Of a DNA stretch of 64,000 nt, positions 11,562 through 23,196 are shown piece after piece (positions within the stretch are counted from its first letter, which is position 1; the number at the start of each line of letters is the position of its first letter). The position numbers were made by a program, and so were the translations under genes. Source of the DNA: Zygnema cylindricum (lineage: Eukaryota > Streptophyta > Zygnematophyceae > Zygnematales > Zygnemataceae); contig JBBHKE010001978.1 in assembly GCA_037447655.1 (NCBI GenBank), positions 61,646 through 125,645 of the forward strand, given 5' to 3'. The notes below the pieces were generated by a model. That model searched no databases, was not told where the DNA came from, and saw nothing but the letters and a program-made list of their open reading frames with translations.

Positions 11562-14027
11562 TCTACTAAGGTTCATCCGGAGTCTCGGAAAGTTCACTTC
11601 CAACCAAGACAACAGCGGTCAATACATACAGATCAACACCAGCGACTGAAACAGAATGTGAGAGATCCGACGATCTAAGCCTCAGAATTTCCGAGGGCAA
11701 CTCATTTTGCCTACAAGGCAACCTCAAGAGAACCTCTGACCCTCTAGGAGGCCTTATGATAACCAGAGCAAAATCATAAGATCGAGGCAGCAAACGATGA
11801 AATTAAGTCCATCATGGAGGCTTAGACATGGGAGCTTGTAGATCTTCTCTTAGCTGCCTCCCAATCCTTCTAAGTGGGAGCATTTAGACTTCTACTCAGC
11901 ACTCCTACTGCTGCAGCTAAATCCGGCCGGGTACAATTCATAAAATAGATTAGACTTCCCACTACTTGCCTGTAAGGAATAGTCTGCATGAACTTCTGTT
12001 CATCAGGAGATAATTCCTCGTCTAAGACTATGACTCCTTCTTCCTCACTCCCCTCACTTCCCTTCTTCAACTCCATTGGAGTTGTAGAACTATTAGCTTT
12101 ATCCATTTGAAATTTTTCAAGCATGTTCCCTATTGCTTCCTTTTGAGTCAGTCTTATAATTTTCCTTTTTCGGTCTCTCTCTACTTGAATTCCCAAAATA
12201 TATCTTGCTTCTCCCATATCCTTCATTTCAAATCTCCCCTTAAGATCGGTTTTCAGTTTGTTAATTTTTTCCATTGATTTACTTAAAACAAGCAAATCAT
12301 CAACATAAATTGCGATAAATATAAAACCTTCCTCATCTTCGAAAACATAGATTGAGTGATCTGAGCTGATCCGAATATATCCTAGACCGGTAAGAAACTC
12401 ATCAAGCTTCTTATTCCATTGTCGAGGTGCCTATTTCAAACCATAAAGAGATTTAATCAGCCGGCATACCTTACTCTCCTCTCCTTCCTCCACAAAACCT
12501 TCGGGTTGTCGCATGAAAATCTCCTCTTCCAATTCTCCATGCAAAAAGGCTGTCTTGATGTCCATCTGATGCACTTCCATGTCTTCCGCCGCTGCTAAAC
12601 TGAGAAGTATGCGGACGGAGGGAAATCTGACCACCGGGGCAAAGGTTTGGACCGAAAAGCGATCTGCAACATATGGGTATTCAAGGGGAAGTTAAATATC
12701 GATAACACCATTGAACGATATAAGGCTAGGCTTGTGGCAAAGGGGTATAATCAAAATGAAGGAATTGATTTTGAAGAAACATTTTATCCGGTTGTAAGAT
12801 TTTAGACACTTAGGATCTTGCTAGCCCTAGCTACTATAGAAGATATGGAAATAAATCAGATGGATGTAAAAACCGCTTTCTTGCATGGAGAGCTAGAAGA
12901 GACAATCTACATCCAGCAGCATGAAATGTATGCAGAGCCAGGAAAAGATCACTTTGTATGCAAATTGTTAAAATCTCTAAACGGTCTAAAACATGCTTTT
13001 AGGCAATGAAATCTGAAGCTTGATGAATTCTTAACTAGCTTGCGATTTCAAATGATAAGCTCTGATCATTCTAATTACGTTTTAAAGAATGAGGATGGGA
13101 TAGTGTTTATATTAGTATACGTATATTATCTACTGTTAATTAGCAAATCAATGGTTGAAATTAACAAAATCAAAGCTGCTTTAAATTCACGGTTCGAGAT
13201 GAAAGACCTCGGTGAGGCAGAATATATTTTGGGTATTCAAGTAGAAAGGGAGAGAAATAATAGATTAATAAATTTGACTCAAAAAGAGGCTATTGGAAAC
13301 ATGTTAGATGAGTATAGAATGCAAGAGGCAAAAGGGTGTGCAACTCCTATGGAGTATCGCTAGAAGTTAGAGGGAGAAGAGACAGAACCATGTGTTATTA
13401 TTCCTGAGAATCTAGAGTCACGGGAGGATGATCCTATGACACTAATACCTTAGAGACAAATAGTGGGAAGTTTCATATATTTCATGAACTGTACCCGTCC
13501 TGATATTGCTGCAGCAGTTGGGGTACTAAGCATAAGTCTACAAAATCTGAGAAAATCTGAACATGATGCACCAAGGAGAGTCTTATAAGATATTTAGGAG
13601 GAACGAAAGACCTGAAACTCACACTAGGCGGAGGAGAAGTTAAGTTGCAAACATGGAGTGATGCAAGATATGGCGACATGCCAAGCCGGAAATACTCTTA
13701 TAATTTGTTCTTCAATTGGGAGCGAGACTTGCTCCTGGAGCACTTGCAGCGAGCTCCGCCGTCAAAGAACTCTTATAGGTGAAATCCATCTTGCAAGAAT
13801 TAGGATACATGCAGGTTGGTCCAGAGGTGATCTGGTGTGAAAACCACGCTGCCATTGCCATTGCCTCTAACCCGAGTCACCACTTTAAGAGTAAGCACAT
13901 GGATGTAAGATTACACTTTATAAGAGAAAAAGTGTTTTCCCAGGCGATTAATTTATGCTATTTGCCAGATGCAAAAATGATTGCTGATATGCTCATTAAA
14001 GCTCTTTTTGCCCTTAAGAGTAAGTAA
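11562..14027 (+). pseudogene. Ty1/copia reverse transcriptase and RNase H (family D), split by an insert
   Basis: RT starts TWELVDL at about 11826, breaks at 11846, and resumes at 12649 with [37 protein letters not shown] and MDVKTAFLHGELEE. The YVDD box is VYVYYLLLIS: both catalytic Asp codons at 13124-13129 are Tyr. RNase H follows (NCTRPDIAAAVGVL, a damaged TWSDA region, CENHAAIAIASNPSHHF) and ends ADMLIKALF with TAA at 14025. Many stops and frameshifts; much older than the insert it carries. Confidence 0.9.
11847..12648 (-). mobile_element. Inverted fragment of copia A1-type reverse transcriptase
   Basis: On the minus strand it matches A1 from about 33719 to 34505: [40 protein letters not shown], then SMEKINKLK, MGEARYILGIQVERD and CTRPDLAAAVGVLSRS. 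In the 141-residue block at 11870-12295 only four residues differ from A1. It contains no LTR and no termini, and lies in the RT of an opposite-strand family D element, where it replaces only a few codons. No target duplication is visible. It looks like a captured piece of DNA and not a normal integration. Confidence 0.9.
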
Positions 14028-14252
14028 TGTAGGGATGCAGTGGGACAAGGTGACAAGCTGAGATGTTACACTGCGATACTGCCATCCTGCGCTAAGTCCA
14101 ACATGAGGATAGTGGGACTAGCTGATTTGTTGCGTTGTTATGCTGCCATGCTCCGCTATTTCAACATCGGAGTTGCGCTGATTTGGCAACAAAGTTATGC
14201 TGCTTTGGCATCGCGGCTACTCAGATACAGTGAGTCTAAAGTTTTAAGGGAG
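14028..14252 (+). other. pol-LTR spacer with tgc-rich words and polypurine tract
   Basis: Non-coding between the pol stop and the LTR. It has many tgctgc/ttgcgttgttatgctgcc words and ends in a purine tract (gttttaagggag). Confidence 0.55.
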
Positions 14253-15019
14253 TATTTATTTTGGAAAGCTTTACGTCTTAGCAAATTAATGTGACGTTAG
14301 AAAGATAGTAATTTTTAGCCTAGGTTTAACAAGTATATGCGTCTTCACTTTCGTGCAGTATAGGACAATGCAACTGCGACACAGACAAAACATCGCAGCT
14401 TCGACGTAGACAGAACAACGCAACTGCGGTTATTTTGGATATGATCCGTACAAACAACGAAAGTGCTGTTATATTCGATATGATTCGGTATGGGAAAACG
14501 TAGCCGCGGGTGATAGGAATGTGATACAATACAAGACAACGCAGTTGCAATTGATATGAATCAAGTCAACGGAGGAGATTCAAAGGAGTATCACAAGTGA
14601 CATAGCCGACAAGTATTTGTACAATCACATAATATAGATTCTGAGTATTATTGACTATACGATAGTACATTAGCTGGCAGATTAGGAATGTGTAGATCTC
14701 AGTAAGCTTGTTGACTTTGGACGTACCTCTCACGTTTTCTTGTAATGGCGGTACAACATCGAGATTATAAGACTTAGGACTTAGAGCATTTTATGTATCT
14801 GGACTTCCAAGTAGTAAAACTGCAGATAGTTTTGGGGAAACTTATGAGCGTTCTATCTTGAGCATTGTTGGGTTAATTGTACTCAAACTTTAAGAGTTGT
14901 TAGTGTTTATGTTGCCTTATATTGTGAAATATTTTTGTGAAGTTTTGATCCTTCTATAATGTTTGGTGAACACTTAAAACCTACTATTTGGTAGGATTTT
15001 TGATAGCTTCTAAGAGTGT
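14253..15019 (+). repeat. LTR of copia family D between pol end and gag start
   Basis: Starts tatttattttggaaagcttt (TG changed to TA) directly after the polypurine tract. It contains acaacgcagttgc-type motifs at 14360-14560 like other family B/D LTRs and runs up to a gag start at 15023. The exact 3' end is uncertain. Confidence 0.7.
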
Positions 15020-15022
15020 ATC

Positions 15023-15118
15023 ATGTCAACTTCTACTACTATTGCTGCTCCTCCACTTGCACCGATATTTCTAGAACAACAGCCACAAGCTAACGAATTA
15101 TTGCCACGTTTCACTTAG
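15023..15118 (+). pseudogene. Start of a family D gag, truncated after 31 codons
   Basis: MSTSTTIAAPPLAPIFLEQQ and on to a TAG stop. A closely similar start occurs on the minus strand at 26029. Downstream sequence is a minus-strand family A LTR, so the gag is cut. Confidence 0.65.
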
Positions 15119-15906
15119 TGTGATTGTGTCCATAAACTGCCAATACGTCCATAGAGTAATGTTGGCAGACACTGTGGCCGTCTGATTTGAACCGACTTTT
15201 AATTTTAGCTGTCAAAACAAATGTGTGGTATATTTGTTTCGTGCGGTACCCTCGTCCATACTAGGTATAACTATGTCTATGTGCTAAGGGTTAGTTTAAT
15301 CAGTTAAATTAATTTCTCTAGAAGTACATCTTTAAATAATTATCGCGCCTTATAGACCTCATCACTGGTCATATCTTATAAGATAAAGCTAACGACTATT
15401 TTAAAGGACGGCGGGCACCTGGATCATGTCTTGGGTTTGTGAGACCTTTTTGGTAAATCTACCAAGATCGTATTGTTTATCTTGCTGGATAGTTTAGGTA
15501 GCCATGGCTCTTACTCCCTCTCCATGCAATTGTATGGGCTCTGTTTCCCTGCATAAATTGTAAATCTAAAGAAGCTTATCTAGATAGTGCTAAATCCAAG
15601 CTGATAAAAAACCCAAATGACTCACACCTTGACAGTCAAACCCCAATACAGCGTCACCCATGTGAAAGAAGACTTTTTGTGTGCTCAGTTCCCCAGAGAA
15701 TGCGAAGTTAGAATATGAGTATTTGGACACATTCCCCCACTTTAAAATTCCTTTTTAATGCAACCACCTTGGCATGAAAAATCTTTGACAAAATACATCC
15801 GTGTGTATCATAGACTCCTTTGAGTTTGTAGCAAAAAGAATCACCGAATTTGCTCCCTTGAGCATTAAGTTCTGGCTTGTCAAAGATGGAATATAAATAG
15901 AAAAGG
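15119..15906 (-). repeat. Decayed family A LTR sequence, target of the G1 insertion
   Basis: Two blocks. 15370-15560 resembles the U3 start of the LTR at 43313-44348 (tttttggtaaatctaccaa, ggtagccatggctcttac). 15715-15906 resembles U5/R in reverse (gtagcaaaaagaatc, gaatttgctcccttgagcat). The second block continues beyond G1 at 23197. The stretch 15591-15714 is unassigned. Confidence 0.65.
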
Positions 15907-16400
15907 TGTAAAAGAGGTAACAAACCCCACAATACGTCACAATGCACAGCGGAAAACACCAAGGATCTCCCTGTAGCAACAGCAGGAGCACACAAAACTC
16001 GCAGACAGGGTTGGGCTTTATTAATTGAAAAGAGAGTACAAGATTGCGCTAGCTGCATAAATCTATTTCAGGTCTACTTCCGGTGTCTCATTCACTCGGT
16101 CTACTCGTCTATTTAAACTAGCTAACTGCTAGTCAACTTGGTACTATAAAGCTGTACACGTGGCCTTCGCGGCCAACCGAGATCTATCCAAAACTTCCTT
16201 CTAGAACTATACAGTTACATCTACATTCTGCGGCGTTGCTATGCTGCGCCGTTGCGCTACTAAGTTGCTATGCTGCTATGCTGCGCTAGTCTGGGATCGC
16301 AGCTGCGCTGCTCTGGAATCGCAACTGCGATGCTCTGAAATCGCAACAATAGCAGCCTAGCCCCCAACCACTAAGTACCCAATTGTGTAACCCAGTTACA
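15907..16400 (-). repeat. 3' LTR of G1
   Basis: Begins tgtaactgggttacac and ends ggtaacctcttttaca on the minus strand. It contains a run of gctgc/gcgctgctctggaatcgca words at 16230-16350. On the minus strand there is a TTTAAATA near 16110 and AATAAA at 16022-16017, candidate TATA and poly(A) signals. Confidence 0.95.
16017..16022 (-). terminator. Candidate poly(A) signal in G1 3' LTR
   Basis: AATAAA on the minus strand inside aattaataaagccc; the same site lies at 22813-22818 in the 5' LTR. Confidence 0.5.
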
Positions 16401-16435
16401 GTGCCTCCCACTAAGGATTCAGCGTCCCGCTGAAC

Positions 16436-17709
16436 TTAGGGAAACTGTAGTTGCCGGAGTATGTCATATGTTTCTTCACGATACACTTCAAACTCCTGAC
16501 GAAGAGCGTCGAGTTGATTTTGGAGCTGTTCACATCGAGTCTCCAGTAATGCAATGTGATGATCTGCAGCTGCCAACCGCCTCCGAGTGATGCGTTCCCG
16601 AACCTGATTTTCCCCTTCCTCAACCTCAGGTACTTTAGATTACTGCATAACGTCTGCCGATGCAGACTCCTCGGATGTCGGAATCCTGGGATCTTCGAGT
16701 TCAGCCACTGGGGGAACCTCCTCTGGTTCCTCGTCCGTCGGTTCCCACCGGGGTACCTTCCGTAATTTGAAGGACACATGTTTCCTTGCAGCTCGGGCTC
16801 GCTGCAGAGCATTCCTTCGAGCTAGCTTGAGTACTCGCACCTCAGGGGTGACCTCCGCTCGAGAGATGATGTCGTGGAGGCTGACATCCCACGGGTGATA
16901 ATGGCGGAGTAACCCGGGAACATCAATCTTGCACCTATAGTTTTCCTCTACCACTTCCACAAACGGCAAGGTGTGAGGATTCAGCTACACATAACCTTTA
17001 TGATTATTTCCTAGGTCCTTGGTCCGCATGAAATTCCACGCTGGGTGTGACGGAACATCGGCAGGGATACCGATAGGATCTCCAAGCTTCACTATGCGCC
17101 ATTCCTCGGACCACTCCGAAGGGTTCTAATAAAACCTTTTGGCGAAGTTGAAGGCGAGGTCCGGATGCTGGGAGTCGAGCGGTAGTGGAAAGAGGAAGTC
17201 AGGAATTTCCTCTCCCTGTTCACTCTCCTCCTCTGAATCTCTTCGGTTTTCGCGCAAGAGAAACACATCATCACCGCTTGGGTATTGTTCCTCCGCCTTC
17301 CTCTCCTAGCTTTCAGACGACTGTTCGTCTGGAGTGCTCTCCTTGTTTGGGTCCCGCATCACCTCCAGATCTGAGGCGCGCTCCTCAATCGGCGGAGGCG
17401 TTGGTTCGCGTTCCGGCTCATCCGCCTCCGACAGCTCATGATCCGCTTGAAGTTCCTGATCAACCTTCGGGTTGGGGTGTATTCAGGGTACTGTGAGTTC
17501 TCTGACCCCTCCCCTCTACTGGTCTCTGCCGGTCCTGCCTCGCTACTGGCGCTTTCCTCTGGTTCCGGCTCTACCTCTACCTCACTTAGCGTGCTTGCTT
17601 CCACCATGGCCTCCACCGCCCTTAGCAATCTTTCAGGACGGTTTGGGTCACCTTGTCCCACCCATACCAATCTTCTCCTCTTCGGTGGTGGAGAGGACGA
17701 CGACGCCAT
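16436..17709 (-). pseudogene. G1 extra ORF downstream of pol: NLS-like start, acidic middle, coiled-coil end
   Basis: About 424 codons between the pol end and the 3' LTR on the element's coding strand. It starts MASSSSPPPKRRRLVW, a nuclear-localisation-like basic run. After one frame change near 17465 the reading continues through acidic stretches (ADHELSEADEPEREPTPPPI, RRDSEEESEQGEEIPDF), a globular-looking part (WNFMRTKDLGN; VDVPGLLRHYHPWDVSLHDI-like), and a heptad-patterned C-terminus (ITRRRLAAADHHIALLETRC, EQLQNQLDALRQEFEVYREE). Four stops break it (TAG near 17309, 17127 and 16984; TAA near 16641). Composition is biased like a gene, and it ends 36 bp before the LTR. I do not recognise the family; not an envelope (no membrane segment seen). 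Confidence 0.7.
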
Positions 17710-18195
17710 AGACACTGCTGAACCGGACAATTCCGGTAGCTCTAGAAGCGGAGGTAAACTAATTGTCCGGAGAGAAGTCGTTTCCAAGCTGCCGAGACTG
17801 AGAGGACGAATGATGGTTGTATACCCGGGGATTGAGGGTTTCACTTTTGGGTTGTGCGCAGCGTCGCAACGTGCGAGGGTATCGCAACGTCCAATATTTG
17901 TAAAACGGCGCTGCTGCGGCGAAACCGAGGTTTCGTCGTCCCCTACATAGTGAAACACAATTGCGCCGTTGCGCTTTTCTGTCAGCGCAGCGGTGGTGCT
18001 GCGATCCTCTGACGTCATCGTGACCATGTTGCGCTGCGGTGGCTGCGCTGCTACGGCGCTGCGGTGTGGTAATATCGCCGCTGCGGTCCTTTGCCGCGTC
18101 CCCAATATGATTGCGATGGTTGCGCCACTGCGATTCGCTCCCTTGTTGCGGCCGCTGCGATTGCCCCTCCGGTAAGGCTGAGTGTCCTCACTCCG
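17710..18195 (-). other. Linker between chromodomain and extra ORF of G1
   Basis: About 160 codons open in the chromodomain frame but rich in Arg/Ala/Thr from repeated gcagcgcagc-type words, with no domain. Possibly non-coding spacer that stays open by composition; it could also be a pol tail. Confidence 0.5.
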
Positions 18196-19749
18196 TTGAA
18201 ACCGGCGCAGCAACTCCGAGGAATGCAGATCTTTCTCGTCCACCCAAGAGTCGTCCTCGGCACTGTAACCCTTCCAACGCACCAAGTATTGGGTGGAGTT
18301 GGAAGTCCGAGAGTGACGTGATTGAAGGATTTCCTCTACCTCATACTCGACCGAGGTTCCTCTAACGGGAGGTAGAGGAGTATGCCGTTGTCGACTAGGG
18401 AATATTAAATCAGGATCGCGGAATGGTTTTAGAAGGGATACATGGAAAACATTGTGGATATGCCAGTCCGTCGGGATATCCAACTTGTACGCTACGTCGC
18501 CCACACGGGAAAGAATTGTGAATGGGCGCGTGAACTTTGGTGCCAACTTTTTAGAGAGGGCACCAGGCAAGGAGAGGTTCACCATATTTAGGCGAACCTT
18601 GTCCCCCACACAGAAGACGATGTCTTTCCGATGAGCGTCGGCCTGCGATTTTTGACGATCCTTTGCCATTTGGAGCGCCCTGGTTGCCTTTTCCAGGTTC
18701 CCATTCAAAGTTTTGGCAAAGTCCAGAGCAGCCAGTGTTTGGCAGTCCGCTACCAATAAGTTTTGGGGAAGATTGTGTTGTCGTCCATTGAGGGAGAATG
18801 GCGTAGCATTCGTTGACGAGTGTACTGCACTGTTGTATGCTACCTCGAATGTCGTTAAATGGTCCACCCAATCCGTTTGGTGCACCGAGACATAAGCCCG
18901 CAATGCTTCCTCCAAAGTCCGATTCACCCGTTCAGTTTGACCATCAGTTTGAGGGTGGTAGGCTGTGGACATGGCAAGCTGCGTTCCGCATAACGCAAAT
19001 AGATTTTGCCAAAAGTGGCTCACGAATTTTCGATCGCGGTCGCTGACGATTTTTTTTGGAAGACCGTGATGGCGGAATATTTCCCGAAAGAATAATTCCG
19101 CAATATCTCGTGCAGTAGCCGTAGTGGTCGTGGGTAGAAAATGTGCCATTTTTGTTAGGTAATCCACGACGACGAAGATTGAGTCTTAGCCCTCCTTTGT
19201 CCGGGGAAGGGCCACGATAAAATCCATCGCGATCGCTTCCCAAGGAACAGATGGTATTGGGAGGGGTTATAGCAGACCTTGTTGCCCTGAATCAGATTTG
19301 TTTCTATTACACGAGTCACACGTCCGGACATATTCTGCAATGTCCCGAGTCATGTTTGGCCAGTAATACGCTTCAGCGACACGTGCGGTTGTTTTATCTC
19401 GTCCAAAATGTCCACTGAGCGGCTCGTCATGACTCATTTGAAGAATTCCGTGACGAATTGCCGTATTTGTCGGCACATATAGTCGTGTTGTCTTACTCGG
19501 TCTGTACCGCCACATATCATTGGCAGTTCAAACGAGTACTTTCCGTTTCACAAGTTCTTTTAGTGAACCATCATCGCTGTAGGCGGCCTTTATCCGACTT
19601 AACCACTGTTCGTCCACTTGCACCGTACTGGTGACTGCGCTGAGTTTCTGATTTTGTACTTCGGTCAACGCTGTGCTTTTCTCTTTCACAGAGTCTCCGT
19701 TCTTTTGCTGCGGTGCTTGCGGTTGTTGCTCCGCTGCCGGCGCAGCGAC
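18196..19749 (-). pseudogene. G1 integrase with C-terminal chromodomain
   Basis: HHCC zinc-binding part (HDEPLSGHFGRDKTT ... CDSCNRNK) near 19440-19300. Core: Asp 1 in VVDYLTKMAHF (19164), Asp 2 in IVSDRDRKF (19041-19039), Glu in TDGQTERVNRTLEE (18933-18931), with 35 residues between the last two. A GPY/F-like module (KLAPKFTRPFTILSRVGDVA) follows, then a chromodomain from YEVEEILQSRH to QYLVRWKGYSAEDDSWVDE (about 18348-18196). This defines a chromovirus, whose chromodomain is known in the family to steer integration to modified histones. Three in-frame stops (near 19515, 19267, 19187) lie before or within it. Confidence 0.95.
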
Positions 19750-21739
19750 GTCAGGTCTTCTTGACAGCGCATCCGCCGGGTTCGTTTTGCCCGGCTTATA
19801 TTCAATAACAAGTTCCGGACCGAAGGTTTGCAGGAACGTCATCGAACGCACTTGTTTCTTGGACAACTTCGGCTGGGTTTGGAGATATTGTAAGGCGTGG
19901 TGATCTGTGATAACCGTGATCCGTTTTCCCTAAACGTAACACTTCCAAACCTCCAGCGCATTGATAATAGCTATTGTTTCCTTCTCATGGGTAGCCCAGT
20001 TCAACTCTGCTGCCTTTAGTTTGCGACTGTCGTAGGCGATGGGTTGAAGGCCTTTTCCTTGATCCTGCATAAGGATCGCTCCAATAGCCATATCGCTAGC
20101 GTCAGTAATTACTATCCAAGGTAAATCCGGATCGGGAACAGCTAACACAGGGGCGGTAACCAACCGCTCCTTTAGCGTGTTAAAGGCTGTTTCTTGCGCC
20201 GCTTTCCAATCATAGTGCGCATCATTCTTGAGCAATTCTGTGAGCGGTGCAGCGATTTTTGCGAAACCTTTGACAAAACGTCGATAATAGTACCATAGTC
20301 CGAGAAAGTTTCGTAGCTCCGTAATATTTGTTGGCTGCGGCCACTCCTTTACTGCTCTAGTCTTGTTGGGATCCACTGCGATCCCGTCCCGGCTCACCAC
20401 ATGGCCTAGAAAGTCAATTTTCTCCTTAAAGAAGTCACATTTACTTCTTTTTGCGTATAACTTATGCTCCCGAAGGACTTGGAGGACCGTCCGTAAGTGC
20501 TTCACATGCTCCTTCTGCGTTCGGCTATACACCAATATGTCATCTAAGAAGACGATCACGAATGCGTCCAGATATTGTCGAAAGATGGAATTCATTACAT
20601 GCATGAAGGTCGCCGGTGCGTTAGTCAACCCGAACGGCATTACCCGAAACTGGAAATGACCGTATCGAGTTCTGAACGCCGTCTTTTCCACATCCTCCTC
20701 GGCAATTCTGATCTGGTGGTAGCCGCTCCGCAAGTCGATTTTCAAAAAATATTTGGCACCTCGAAGGCGATCCAACAATTCGTCTATCCTCGGTAAAGGG
20801 GTAAGCGTCCTTCACCGTTAACTTATTCAGCGCTCGGTAATCTACACACATACGGAACCCTCCATCTTTCTTGTTCACGAAGAGAACAGGGGCTCCATAC
20901 GGTGACTTGCTTGGTTCGATTGCTCCGGCTTCGACCAACTCCGCTAGTTGCTTTTTTAATTCGTCCAACTCGGTGTAGCTCATCTTGTACATTCGATTAG
21001 CCGGAGGTACCGCTCCAGGAACAAGCTCTATTTTATGATCCACTTCGCGCTTCGGAGGTAATCCTTCGGGGAGCTTCGGGGGAAATACATCTACGTACTC
21101 CTCGAGAAGTTTTGACACGACTTCCGCGGCCTCTTTGGAAGTCTTTCCAATGTCGTCACTTTCTTTGGAGTCGAAGTTGAGGTCCTTCTTTTTCCATTCT
21201 TCCGGGATCTCCTCCTTCGCCTCCTCCATTGGCTGGACGACCGCCATATAAATTGTTTCCCCTTTCTTAAGTGCCCTCTTAAGCTGTAAGGCCGAAAGCA
21301 GGCGTCCCTCTTCCGTTCCCTTACCAGCCGCTCCCGCTGTTACCTCAAACTCTTCTTCACCTTTCTTCACTCCCAGGGAGCCACTTCTCCAGTCAATCAT
21401 CGGATTCCATTTCTGCAGCCACGGCTTCCCCAATATTACTTCATGATCCCCAAGAGGTAATACATGAAGCGTGTCGTACCATCGGAATTTCCCAATGCCG
21501 ACGCGCAACCTCGGGGTACGATGGGTGATTGATAGGGAACTGCCGTCGGCCAATTGCACCGACTGAGGATTATGTAGTGCCACCAGAGGAAGTTTCAACC
21601 TATTCACCGTTGCCTCGTTAATGAAGTTCCCCGACGCTCCGGAGTCCACCATGAAGTCAGCTGCACTCACTCCTATTTGACCCCGAAATATCAAAGGGTC
21701 ACCTCCTTCTCCGGCAAACCTCATAACGGTAAGTTTTCC
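19750..21739 (-). pseudogene. G1 protease, reverse transcriptase and RNase H
   Basis: Protease motif [13 protein letters not shown] (Asp near 21646). RT starts around [20 protein letters not shown] and [20 protein letters not shown]; a one-base insertion near 20805 shifts frame, after which [35 protein letters not shown] and the active-site FLDDILVYS (Asp pair near 20544) are intact. RNase H has [14 protein letters not shown] and [10 protein letters not shown], then a TAG stop at 19932-19930 before GKRITVITDHHAL and the end EYKPGKTNPADALSRR. Catalytic residues are kept; breaks are single changes. Confidence 0.93.
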
Positions 21740-22668
21740 CTTTTTGGGGCCTTTCCGTTTTGGACACTCCCGAGCCATGTGATCCGGAGAATCGCACTGG
21801 AAGCATAGGCCATTTTGCCTCCTCCGTTGGATTTCCTCGGGGGACAAGTCATTGGTCTTGGTCTTGGTGGTTTTCTTCTTTTTCCGCAGGACGTTGACTG
21901 TGTCCTTTTCCTCATTAATTGCGCCGAGTTCCATGGGGGTTGGACCTTCGTCTCGTCAGTTTCCTCCGCTACTGCTCGACCCGTAGTGATAGGGCCTCCG
22001 GAGGTTAAAGTCGACCGAATCGGTCCGCTCCGCAAACTGGATGATTGCTGAGAGAGGGGGAGTTGTGCTTTCCCGAGCAAGCCATTGCTCCACATTCCTA
22101 CGAATAGACGAATTAAGCCCCTTCACGAAATGATCCACGGCTTCATCCTCCGTCATCGTAGGTATTTGAACCTTGCACTCCAAGAACCTCTGCGTAAACT
22201 CCATCACTGAAGTTCGTTGCTTCAATACTGCGATCTTATCTCTCGCCGCCTTCACCGTGTTGACAGGCTGCCAAGTGTCGCGGAGGAGTTGAACGAAGAA
22301 CGCCCAGACGGTCGGTGACTCATCGTCCTCTACCAATGTTCTCCACCAAGCCCCCGCTGCCCCTTTAAGAAGACCACCGCGTAGTGAATCTTCTCACGAT
22401 CCGATAGGCTAGGAAAATTCTCGAGATAGTTCGCCACGGAGAATAGCCATGAGTCAAGGTTCTTGTGTCTTGCAGGGTCAAACTCGTCGCGAAGTCGTAA
22501 TTTCGGTCTCCGGGAGTCTCTCTCGATGCCTCCATGAGGTCGCTCCCCTAGACGCGTCTCCAAGGCCATGACGGTGTTACTCAGCTGCGTATTTTGTAAT
22601 CTCACACTTTCCAACTCCTTGAGAACTTGCGCCAACATTTCTGCAGTGGATACACCGTGTTCATCCAT
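21740..22668 (-). pseudogene. G1 gag (capsid and zinc knuckle)
   Basis: Starts MDEHGVSTAEMLAQVLKELE just after the primer binding site; the same start occurs at 55642 in a related copy, supporting this ATG. The capsid region has the Ty3-type motifs KLRLRDEFDPARHKNLDSW and FTQRFLECKVQIPTMTEDE. The zinc knuckle [14 protein letters not shown] (about 21805-21764) fits CX2CX4HX4C. A one-base loss in a G run near 22365 shifts frame, and a TGA at 21958 interrupts before the knuckle. Otherwise well preserved. Confidence 0.92.
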
Positions 22669-22689
22669 GCTGTCGAGTCACGGGTAACA

Positions 22690-22701
22690 GCTCCGATACC
22701 A
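22690..22701 (-). promoter_or_regulatory. Primer binding site of G1 (tRNA-iMet 3' end type)
   Basis: Minus-strand tggtatcggagc, one base inside the 5' LTR. It differs by one base from tggtatcagagc, the usual plant site complementary to the 3' end of initiator tRNA-Met. The related copy at 55609 has tggtatcggagt. Confidence 0.85.
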
Positions 22702-22702
22702 G

Positions 22703-23196
22703 TGTAAAAGAGGTAACAAACCCCACAATACGTCACAATGCACAGCGGAAAACACCAAGGATCTCCCTGTAGCAACAGCAGGAGCACACAAAACTCGCAG
22801 ACAGGGTTGGGCTTTATTAATTGAAAAGAGAGTACAAGATTGCGCTAGCTGCGTAAATCTATTTCAGGTCTACTTCCGGTGTCTCATTCACTCGGTCTAC
22901 TCGTCTATTTAAACTAGCTAACTGCTAGTCAACCTGGTACTATAAAGCTGTACACGTGGCCTTCGCGGCCAACCGAGATCTATCCAAAACTTCCTTCTAG
23001 AACTATACAGTTACATCTACATTCTGCGGCGTTGCTATGCTGCGCTGCTGCGCTACTAAGTTGCTATGCTGCTATGCTGCGCTAGTCTGGGATCGCAGCT
23101 GCGCTGCTCTGGAATCGCAACTGCGCTGCTCTGAAATCGCAACAATAGCAGCCTAGCCCCCAACCACTAAGTACCCAATTCTGTAACCCTGTTACA
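22703..23196 (-). repeat. 5' LTR of G1
   Basis: 494 bp, about 98.6 % identical to 15907-16400 by eye. Its outer end abuts the aaagg duplication at 23197-23201. Confidence 0.95.

Larger units (their letters stand above)
15907..23196 (-). mobile_element. Ty3/gypsy chromovirus G1, full length with target duplication
   Basis: 7,290 bp, minus strand. Two 494-bp LTRs (22703-23196 as 5', 15907-16400 as 3') differ at about seven positions. Five bases aaagg flank both sides (15902-15906 and 23197-23201). A tRNA-iMet-type primer binding site follows the 5' LTR and a purine tract precedes the 3' LTR. Order is gag, protease, RT, RNase H, integrase, chromodomain, then an extra ORF. Coding parts carry about seven disabling changes in gag-pol (two single-base indels, about five stops), so this copy is probably not autonomous although it inserted recently. 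It sits in a family A copia LTR. Confidence 0.95.

Noticed and set aside
17185-18365. Plus-strand open frames opposite G1 pol
   Set aside because: GC-rich shadows of the minus-strand integrase tail and extra ORF; no independent domain or start context.
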